NCBI GenBank assembly: GCA_041946965.1
Contig: JBHGBM010000124.1
Span: 1-10,869 of the forward strand
Source of the DNA: JBHGBM01 sp041946965
GTDB lineage: Bacteria > Acidobacteriota > Terriglobia > Bryobacterales > Bryobacteraceae
Direction: 5' to 3'
Length of the DNA: 10,869 nucleotides
Of this stretch, positions 5,148 to 10,869 are shown in pieces. A program made the position numbers and the translations under genes. The notes beneath the pieces are model-generated. The model was not told the DNA's origin. It made no database searches and saw only the letters and a list, made by a program, of their open reading frames with translations. Numbering within the stretch: position 1 is the first letter of the stretch; the number at the start of each line of letters is the position of its first letter.

Positions 5148-8100
5148 TTACGGCCGCGGCTCGGCCGTGCCGGGCGCTACGCTCACTTGCACCAGGTTCC
5201 CCGCCGCATCGTAGCTGTACGACGCCACCGTGCCGTTCGGGTAAGTCGCCTTGGTGAGGCGGTTCATGCCGTCGTACTCGTAGACGACGCTGTCGGTTTC
5301 GGCGAAGCCCGAGCCGATCACCGCGAAGGGGCCGCTGTCGGCGGACGCCGTATTGCCCGCGGCATCGGCGGCCGAGACCCGTATGCAGGCCTCGCGCCCC
5401 GGGGCGATGTTCGGCGGCACCTGCCAGTCGAAGGACTGCACCGCGCCGCTTAACGCCGGCGCGATCACCGTGGGGAAGCTCCGGCAGCCGTCGGTGGAGA
5501 GCCGGACCTCGTGCGAGGTCACATCGACGTTGTCGTCCGACTGCCACGCCACGCGGAAAGCGGTGCCGCCGGGGGCCACCTCGCCGCCGGTGGGACGCCG
5601 CATCTGAATCGAGGGCGCTTCGCCGTCCTCGGCGGGGCACGCATCGGGCGATTGCTGGAAGGCAACGCGGTAGGTGCCGGTGTTCACGCCCGCGCGGTCG
5701 CGCACCAGCAGGGTGTAACCGCCGCCGGTGGCCAGCGTACGGGTGAGCTGCGTGGCGGCGCCGGATTGCAGCAGGTTGCCCGCGGGATCGTAAAGCTCGA
5801 GGTAGGGCGAGAAAGTCCCCAGCCGGGGCGGCACGCGCAGCACCGCCTGCATCCCCGCGTCTCCTTCCAACCGGAACGCGTCGATCCGCCCGGGCGTGTC
5901 CGCGGTCCGCAGCACGGTTTGACCGCATGCCAGCGCGGCCGCGCCGCAGGGCGCGTTGGGCTTTTGAAACGCCAGCGCGAAAGCGCCGGTTTCGCCGGTG
6001 GCCGATGCGGGCCCCAGCGCCACCGCGTAATCGCCGCCTACGGCGGCCTTGCGGGTAATCTCATTGCCGCTCGTCAAGCGGCGCCCCGCCGGGTCGTACA
6101 GCTCGAGCTGCGGATTGAACCCGTCGGAGGTCCGGGTCAGCAGCAGCTTCAATACGTCGCCGGTTTCCGCCGAAGCGCCGAACCAGCGGAACTGGGTGGC
6201 AGGCGAGAGGGCGGCCGAAACCGTCTCCCCGCACTGTAGCGGAGTGGCGCCCTGCAAACGGTTGAGCGCCTGCCAGGAGAGCGCATAACGCCCCGTGGAG
6301 CGGGGGGCCGACGCACCCAAGATCACCGTGTACTTGCCCGCCGTGGCCGCCTGTGCGGTGGCGGCGAACGTGCCGCTCGCCACGCGCGCCCCGGCGGCAT
6401 CGTACAGATCCATGTTGGCGCTGAAACCTGAGGTGAATGACGCGGAGCGGACCAGCACCGCGTCGCCCGCGGCGGCGTCCAGCGTGTACGCGGTGAAGGG
6501 CGCGTTCCCGGTGACCACGCCGGTGAGCGTGCCGCCGGCCGGGGCGGAGGGCGCGCAGGCCTCCCGCGTGCGGAAGGCCTGCACGGAGAAGGAACCGGCG
6601 CCGGCTGTGCGGCCGGCATCGAGCGCCAGGATGGTGTACGCGCCCGCCACGGGACGGGCTACGTCGATGCCCGGCACGTTGCCCGGCACGGCCGCGCCGG
6701 CTGCGTTGCCCTGCGGGTCGTAAACTTCCAGCGTTCCCTGAAGCGAGCCCGCGCCCGGCGCCATCCGCAACGTGAACGATTCGCCGGCGCCGGCGGTGTA
6801 GGAATACGTCGCAAAGCGCAGCGGGCCGGAGAAAGAGGCCTCGGCCAATGTGGCGCAGCCCAGCGGAGTGGCGTTGCAGGGCCGGTTCAAACGCGCCAGC
6901 GAGACCGAGTATGCCCCGGTGCGCGTTGCGTCCACGCCGTCCATGGCCAGCACGGTGTAGTCTCCCGACGCGGCTGCCTTGAACGTGGCGCGGGTCACGC
7001 CGGTGGTGCTGGCGAGTTGCACCTGCTGGCCCTGGCCGTCATAGATTTCCAGGCGCGGGCGGAGACCGTCACTGGTTTGCGTGCGCATGAGCCGCAGCAG
7101 GAACACGTCCCCGGCCTGCGCGGCGACGGAGTAGGAAACCATCCGCGCGGGCCCGTCGATGCGCCCGTCGGCCACCCCGCCGCAGGGGAGCGGCTGCGCG
7201 TTGCAGGGCCGGTTCAGGCGCGCCACCGCCAGCGCGTAGGAGCCGGTAAGCGCGCCGCTGTAACGCAGGTCGTCGGAAACCAGCACGGTGTAGGGGCCGG
7301 CGGTGGTGGCTTTGAAGGCATAACGGGTCAGGTCGCTGGAAGGGTCGGGGGCAACGAAGTTACCCTGGGGGTCGTAAATCTCCGTCGCCAGCCGCATGGC
7401 GCCGTCGTTGCGCACGCGCCGCACCAGAATCCAATCGTTCGCCGCGGCGCTGACGGAGTACATGTCGACCGCCGCGGGCTCCGCGATGGTCCCGTCCAGA
7501 GCCGTTCCGCAGCCCGCGGCCCTTGTCCGGCATCCGCCGTTGAGGCGCGCCAGGCTGAAAGCGTACATGCCCGTGCGGGTGGCGGTGGAACTCTCGAACA
7601 CGAGCACCGTGTAGACGCCCCGCAACTTCGCCTTGATATCTACCCGGACGGCGGAGGTGTGGGCGCGCGCGGCGGCCTGATTATCGGTGGCTTCGGCGAG
7701 ACGGCCGTTCGGGTCGTAGACCGCCACCGCGAAGGTGGTCCTGGTCTCTTCGGTGGAGGGATTGGGAGTGGTCTTCACCAGCCGCATCGAGTACACGTCG
7801 CCCGGTTCGGCGGTGAACTCGTGGGAGTTGACCACCGCCGTGGAGCTGATCTGGGCCTTCACCACCGAGCCGCAGGGCGCCGCCGTGGTGGCGCAGGGAC
7901 CCTTGAGCCGCGTGCGGATAATGCGGAACGTGCCGGCGACGGCGGGGTTGGTGGATCTTACCTGGATCATGTAATCGCCGGGTTCGCCCAGGTCGAACTC
8001 GGCTCCGGTGCGGCCGAACACGGATCCGGACCGCGCCGCCACCTGCACGCCCGAAGCGTCGGTGAAGGCCATGGCCACGGCGAATTTCGGGTCCGTCGAG

Positions 8101-8276
8101 GTGGAAACCAGCCGGATGGCGATGGCGTCGCCGCGTTCCGGCACGTTGAAGAGATACGTTTGCACGGGCGTACCGGTGGAGAGCGAGGCCTCGTAGACCA
8201 GCCCGCACTCCATGCGGGTGATCTGGGCCGCCGCCGGGGCGGCCAGCAGCAGCAGAGCGGCGCAAACGCGCTTCAT
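5148..8276 (-). CDS. Exported tandem-repeat protein: eight PPC-like units, Ig-like domain, terminal YD repeats
   Basis: I recognise no named protein. The 1042 residues start with a clear Sec signal peptide (MKRVCAALLLLAAPAAAQ, cleavage probably after A17). Eight units of about 100-120 residues follow: 19-124, 125-245, 246-354, 355-463, 464-569, 570-671, 672-773 and 774-876. Each has the pattern of a polar strand, AGD, LEIYDPQG, and GxYTVLV...TGxYxxSxARL, which resembles pre-peptidase C-terminal (PPC) beta-sandwich domains. Units 2-5 and 8 open with Cys-x6-Cys, probably a disulfide made outside the cytosol. Residues 887-986 look like an Ig/FN3-type domain (LSTDGC and SAADAAGN motifs). Residues 997-1033 are two YD repeats of RHS type. 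The start ATG overlaps the upstream RHS gene's stop (ATGA), with GGGGGG 5 nt before it as a ribosome binding site. No catalytic domain is visible. A structural, adhesive or carbohydrate-binding role outside the cell is inference. Confidence 0.85.
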   Translation of the reverse strand: MKRVCAALLLLAAPAAAQITRMECGLVYEASLSTGTPVQTYLFNVPERGDAIAIRLVSTSTDPKFAVAMAFTDASGVQVAARSGSVFGRTGAEFDLGEPGDYMIQVRSTNPAVAGTFRIIRTRLKGPCATTAAPCGSVVKAQISSTAVVNSHEFTAEPGDVYSMRLVKTTPNPSTEETRTTFAVAVYDPNGRLAEATDNQAAARAHTSAVRVDIKAKLRGVYTVLVFESSTATRTGMYAFSLARLNGGCRTRAAGCGTALDGTIAEPAAVDMYSVSAAANDWILVRRVRNDGAMRLATEIYDPQGNFVAPDPSSDLTRYAFKATTAGPYTVLVSDDLRYSGALTGSYALAVARLNRPCNAQPLPCGGVADGRIDGPARMVSYSVAAQAGDVFLLRLMRTQTSDGLRPRLEIYDGQGQQVQLASTTGVTRATFKAAASGDYTVLAMDGVDATRTGAYSVSLARLNRPCNATPLGCATLAEASFSGPLRFATYSYTAGAGESFTLRMAPGAGSLQGTLEVYDPQGNAAGAAVPGNVPGIDVARPVAGAYTILALDAGRTAGAGSFSVQAFRTREACAPSAPAGGTLTGVVTGNAPFTAYTLDAAAGDAVLVRSASFTSGFSANMDLYDAAGARVASGTFAATAQAATAGKYTVILGASAPRSTGRYALSWQALNRLQGATPLQCGETVSAALSPATQFRWFGASAETGDVLKLLLTRTSDGFNPQLELYDPAGRRLTSGNEITRKAAVGGDYAVALGPASATGETGAFALAFQKPNAPCGAAALACGQTVLRTADTPGRIDAFRLEGDAGMQAVLRVPPRLGTFSPYLELYDPAGNLLQSGAATQLTRTLATGGGYTLLVRDRAGVNTGTYRVAFQQSPDACPAEDGEAPSIQMRRPTGGEVAPGGTAFRVAWQSDDNVDVTSHEVRLSTDGCRSFPTVIAPALSGAVQSFDWQVPPNIAPGREACIRVSAADAAGNTASADSGPFAVIGSGFAETDSVVYEYDGMNRLTKATYPNGTVASYSYDAAGNLVQVSVAPGTAEPRP
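5178..5288 (-). repeat. C-terminal YD-repeat pair in the PPC-like repeat protein
   Basis: Residues 997-1033 of the 1042-residue protein read as two YD repeats: YEYDGMNRLTKATYPNGTV and YSYDAAGNLVQV. They match the consensus of the separate RHS gene just upstream. Only nine residues follow before the stop. They are sequence-wise unlike the eight preceding units. Confidence 0.85.
5649..8222 (-). repeat. Tandem array of eight ~100-residue PPC-like units
   Basis: Unit borders on the minus strand are about 8222-7905, 7904-7542, 7541-7215, 7214-6888, 6887-6570, 6569-6264, 6263-5958 and 5957-5649. Most borders carry ARLNxPC at the protein level. The DNA at the borders of units 3/4 and 4/5 (7198-7216 and 6871-6889) is identical over 19 nt, spaced 327 nt, which is one 109-codon unit. 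The other units have diverged strongly. Confidence 0.8.
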
Positions 8277-10750
8277 CGCAGCCCCCCGGTGAGGAACGCC
8301 GCCCCCGGACCCGTGGGTCCGGGCAGCGCAGGCAGGGGAGGTTCAATGCCTCCGTCCGCGTTCAGGGAGATGCCAAATTCCGGAAGCCGGTACGCGGAGC
8401 CGGTGTAAATGACGCCGTCTCCGTCGTCGATCCAGCCGGCCGCGGCGCGGGCGCGCAGGGGGTTCTCGACAGATTCCCTGCTCGAGGCGAGGCGCCCAAG
8501 CGGGTCGTACCGGTAACGGTTTACCACGCCCTCGGTGGCACTGGACATGGCGGCCACGTTGCCCTCGCCGTCCAGGTGGTAGAAGAAAGCCTTCCCGGAG
8601 GCCTCCAGCTTCCACAGCGGTCCGAGTCCCCACACGTACCAGGCAATGGGTGCGCCGTCCGCGCCGGTTTCGGCGAGCAGCCTGGGTTGCGGACCGGAAC
8701 GGTCATAGATGTAGCGGCGCACACCGGAAGCGGCGGCGCGTTCCACACGCAGAGATGCCGGATCGTAGGAGTAAGAAGCGCCGCGGAAACCCGCCAGGCG
8801 GCCGGCCGCATCCCAGGCAAGCTCGGCCGGCGCGGGCCCTTCGATCGCGGCGAGGTTGCCGCGCGCGTCGTAGCGGAAGCCGGTTCCGTCGTCGCGCCAG
8901 ACGAGACGATTGGCGCCGTCGTAGATGAGGCTTCCGGAGGCGATCGCCGGCACGCCGGGCGCCGGCTCCTGGGAGGCCACGGCGGTGGCGTTGCCCGCCC
9001 CGTCCCGGTTGTAGCGGAAACCCGCCACCACCGCGCCGTCCGCGCCGGTGCTGATCACGGAGCGCAGGTTGCGTGCGGCGTCGTACTGGTAGACCGTGAT
9101 CGGGCCGCCCGAGACCATCACGCTTTGCACCGAGCCCGCCGCATCGTAGCGGTAGACGGCGAAATTACCCGCCCAATCGGCGACGCCCGCCAGGCGCCCC
9201 GCCGCGTCATAGCTGTACTGGATCGTGCCGGCTTCGAGCCGGATCGCGGCGAGCCGCCCGGCGGCGTCGTACTCGTATTTAACGCCGGCGGACTCGGCGA
9301 CGCGGCCGAGCGCATCGCGCGTGACGGAGGACTGGCGCGCGGCGGCCAGGGTGGATCCGTCGGGATCGGTGCGCGCCGCGGGCTGCCCTGCCGCGTCGTA
9401 CTGCCAGACGCGGCGCAGTCCCAGGGCGTCGGTGAAGGCCGAAAGGAGTCCCGCGCTGTATTCGTAATAACAGGTGTTGCCGTTGGGATCGGTGACAGAG
9501 AAAATGCGGCCCGCGGTGTCGCGCTCCACGGTGGTTGTGGCTGAAAGGGGATCGGAAGCCGCAATCGGGCGGCCTCCCGCGTAGCGGAAACTCCAGGCGT
9601 TCCCCTTCGGGTCCTGGACGCGCGCGAGCGCCCCGCCGGAGTACTCGGCACTCCAGCGCGAGCCGCCGGGCAGCACGATCGCGGTGAGGTTACCCGAGGC
9701 GTTGTATTCGTAGCGGGTGACTTCGCCGGCGGCATTCACCGCGCGCGTGCGCCGGCCCGCGCCATCATACGCATACGTGGCGCGGTTCCCGGCGGGATCG
9801 GTTACGGATTCGAGCTGGCCCAGCGGGGTGGAGGCATACACGGTCGCGGCGCCGTCGCCCGCGATCGCGCGAACCTGCCGCGCGGCGCCCGCGGCTTCCC
9901 AGCGGCGGGTGGAACCGTCGGGCAGCGTGACGGTCACCGAATCGGGGTCCGCGCCGTAGGCGATGCGCAGCGCGGTTTCACCCGCCACCAGTCCGGCGAG
10001 CCGGCCCGCATCGTCGTACTCGTAAGTGATGGAGACGCCATTCGAGCGCGTTTCCCCGGCCAGGGCGCCCCCGGCGGTATAAGTGAACGATACGGAACCG
10101 CCCGCGCCATCGGCCACCCGCGCGATGCGGTTCTGGCCGTCGTAGTCGAATTGCAGCGTGCGCCCGAAAGCGCGCGCGGCCGTGAGCCGGCCCGCGCTGT
10201 CGTACTCGAGCGCGGCGGAGAAGTCCGGCTCCTGAATCGCGGCCAGGCGGCCATCGGAGCGGAACGTGCGTGTGCCTGAAGCGGTGGTCAGGGTGTAGCC
10301 GCCATCGGGATTCGCCGCCAGCCGGTCCGCCGTCGCGGTGAGAGCGAAGAAAGCGCCGGCATCGGCCGTGGGGCCGAACGAGTCGAGTTTGCCCGAGCCG
10401 CGGCGCAGGGTCCAGACTTTGCGGGCGGCGTCGGGCGTAAGGGTCTCGGTGAGGTTGGAGGACCAGTTTCCGAAAGGTCCGGACGCCGCGCCGTCGGAGT
10501 TATAGGAGCGTTCGAGCGCAAGGCCGCGAGCCGGGCCGAGCCGCGGGCCGGAGGCGGCGAGATGCACGTTCAGGTTGGCCGTGTTGATGAAGACATCCGG
10601 GAACACCGGCGAGTTTCGCACGGCGGCGTCAAAGTGAGTGAACGGGTTCGCCCCGGGACCGCCAAGCGCGCCCTCGGCGCAGTCCCGGCAGGCGCTCCAA
10701 CCCGCGCCGGCAGCGGCGAAAAACAGGCAAAAACTAGGCAGAATCCGCAA
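8273..10750 (-). CDS. Exported RHS/YD-repeat protein without toxin tail
   Basis: This 825-residue protein starts with a short hydrophobic export signal (RILPSFCLFFAAAGAGWSA, cleavage probably near residue 20). It has the N-terminal region usual before YD repeats (SYNSDGAASGPFGNWSSNL, 82-100). About twenty YD repeats follow between residues 181 and 755, many close to YEYDAAGRLAAI. The RHS-core element YHLDGEGNV...NRYRYDPLGRL lies at 724-754. YD repeats fold into a large beta-shell that encloses a C-terminal effector in known RHS and TcC proteins. Here only about 27 Pro/Gly-rich residues follow the core, and the usual end-of-core motif is degraded. The start must be a TTG at 10750: an in-frame TAA lies four codons upstream and no ATG occurs until deep in the protein. 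No Shine-Dalgarno is seen. It overlaps the next gene by ATGA, so both are one operon. Its role is unknown; a surface or extracellular scaffold is a guess. Confidence 0.88.
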   Translation of the reverse strand: MRILPSFCLFFAAAGAGWSACRDCAEGALGGPGANPFTHFDAAVRNSPVFPDVFINTANLNVHLAASGPRLGPARGLALERSYNSDGAASGPFGNWSSNLTETLTPDAARKVWTLRRGSGKLDSFGPTADAGAFFALTATADRLAANPDGGYTLTTASGTRTFRSDGRLAAIQEPDFSAALEYDSAGRLTAARAFGRTLQFDYDGQNRIARVADGAGGSVSFTYTAGGALAGETRSNGVSITYEYDDAGRLAGLVAGETALRIAYGADPDSVTVTLPDGSTRRWEAAGAARQVRAIAGDGAATVYASTPLGQLESVTDPAGNRATYAYDGAGRRTRAVNAAGEVTRYEYNASGNLTAIVLPGGSRWSAEYSGGALARVQDPKGNAWSFRYAGGRPIAASDPLSATTTVERDTAGRIFSVTDPNGNTCYYEYSAGLLSAFTDALGLRRVWQYDAAGQPAARTDPDGSTLAAARQSSVTRDALGRVAESAGVKYEYDAAGRLAAIRLEAGTIQYSYDAAGRLAGVADWAGNFAVYRYDAAGSVQSVMVSGGPITVYQYDAARNLRSVISTGADGAVVAGFRYNRDGAGNATAVASQEPAPGVPAIASGSLIYDGANRLVWRDDGTGFRYDARGNLAAIEGPAPAELAWDAAGRLAGFRGASYSYDPASLRVERAAASGVRRYIYDRSGPQPRLLAETGADGAPIAWYVWGLGPLWKLEASGKAFFYHLDGEGNVAAMSSATEGVVNRYRYDPLGRLASSRESVENPLRARAAAGWIDDGDGVIYTGSAYRLPEFGISLNADGGIEPPLPALPGPTGPGAAFLTGGLR
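8486..10210 (-). repeat. YD-repeat array of the RHS protein
   Basis: Roughly twenty copies of the YD motif (consensus YxYDxxGRLxxxxxxxG) at spacings of about 16-25 residues cover residues 181-755. The best-conserved copies are near residues 242, 492 and 512. Copies at 388, 428 and 660 are worn down. Spacing is irregular, as usual for RHS shells. Confidence 0.85.
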
Positions 10751-10814
10751 ATCGTGAGTTTATCAGATGCGCCGGTCCGTTGCCCCCGGCGGCGGGGATA
10801 GTAAAATGACAACT
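10751..10814. promoter_or_regulatory. Shared 64-bp divergent promoter region
   Basis: This gap separates the start of the minus-strand RHS gene from the plus-strand tRNA-Ser. The tRNA side has a usable -10/-35 pair (see the promoter entry). On the RHS side, TTGTCA (10812-10807, minus) is a good -35 match, but no -10 lies at the correct distance, so no RHS promoter can be named. Confidence 0.4.
10780..10807 (+). promoter_or_regulatory. Putative sigma70-type promoter of tRNA-Ser
   Basis: TTGCCC (10780-10785) and TAAAAT (10802-10807) match the -35 and -10 consensus at 4 of 6 and 5 of 6 positions with a 16-nt spacer. Transcription would begin about 6-8 nt later, at or just before the tRNA 5' end. 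This is plausible by position and AT contrast, but is not proven. Confidence 0.5.
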
Positions 10815-10869
10815 GGAGGAATGGCCGAGCGGTCGAAGGCGGCGGTCTTGAAAACCGCAGTAGGGGAAA
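10815..10869 (+). tRNA. tRNA-Ser (UGA anticodon), 5' part, cut by window edge
   Basis: The sequence starts with the acceptor strand GGAGGAA (10815-10821). The D arm follows from 10824 (GCC...GGC with AGCGGTCGAA in the loop). The anticodon arm has stem GCGGT (10842-10846), loop CTTGAAA (10847-10853) and stem ACCGC (10854-10858). The anticodon is TGA (10849-10851), which reads UCA and other UCN serine codons. The AGTAGGGGAAA that follows begins the long variable arm expected of a class II serine tRNA. The T arm and 3' acceptor strand lie beyond the window. Confidence 0.93.

Noticed and set aside
5151..5167. CGGCCG-loop-CGGCCG stem as a terminator for corA
   Set aside because: The 6-bp stem is made of self-complementary hexamers, lies inside the coding end of the opposite gene and has no T-run.
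7017..8408. Long plus-strand open frame (463 codons) opposite the PPC-like array
   Set aside because: It is the antisense of a GC-rich repeat gene with clear protein homology features. Its translation is Gly/His/Arg-rich low-complexity with no domain or ribosome binding site.
8273..10750. Polymorphic toxin with immunity gene
   Set aside because: No C-terminal effector domain follows the YD core. The next gene is a 1042-residue exported repeat protein, unlike any immunity protein.
10815..10869. tRNA-Ser as attachment site for an integrated island carrying the RHS pair
   Set aside because: Integrative elements normally use the 3' end of a tRNA, whereas the RHS pair lies on the 5' side. No integrase or direct repeat is visible in the window.

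Overview
The window is GC-rich bacterial DNA with a normal, dense gene layout. It carries five complete genes and one partial gene on the plus strand (1-5130), two large genes on the minus strand (5148-10750), and the 5' part of a tRNA-Ser gene at the right edge. The best guess for the source is an Acidobacteriota bacterium, perhaps near Bryobacterales/Solibacter. This rests on overall protein style, an extra segment in QueA and the exported repeat proteins. It is inference from memory, not a database result.

Left part (1-2211) is sugar and sugar-acid metabolism: the C-terminal third of a decarboxylating 6-phosphogluconate dehydrogenase, a PfkB-family kinase most like 2-keto-3-deoxygluconate kinases, and a KdsC-type HAD phosphatase. 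The gaps between them hold two structured elements. One is a 10-bp-periodic inverted repeat (428-489) and the other is a perfect 13-bp-stem GC hairpin (1618-1647).

Middle part (2243-5130) is a tight housekeeping run: a radical SAM protein of the PA0069/Rv2578c type, the queuosine enzyme QueA starting directly at the preceding stop codon (TGAATG), and a CorA-type metal channel starting 2 nt after queA. The shared functions are not obvious, and tight coupling rather than pathway logic links them.

Right part (5148-10750, minus strand) is the accessory and most interesting part. A TTG-started, exported YD-repeat (RHS-type) protein of 825 aa is followed, with an ATGA overlap, by an exported 1042-aa protein. 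The second protein is made of eight tandem ~100-aa beta-rich units resembling PPC domains, one Ig/FN3-like domain and a terminal pair of YD repeats. The RHS protein has no toxin-like C-terminus and its conserved end-of-core motif is degraded. The pair looks like an envelope or extracellular structural or adhesive module with no visible effector or immunity gene. The 64-bp gap upstream of it is shared with the divergent tRNA-Ser(UGA), which has a plausible sigma70-type promoter.
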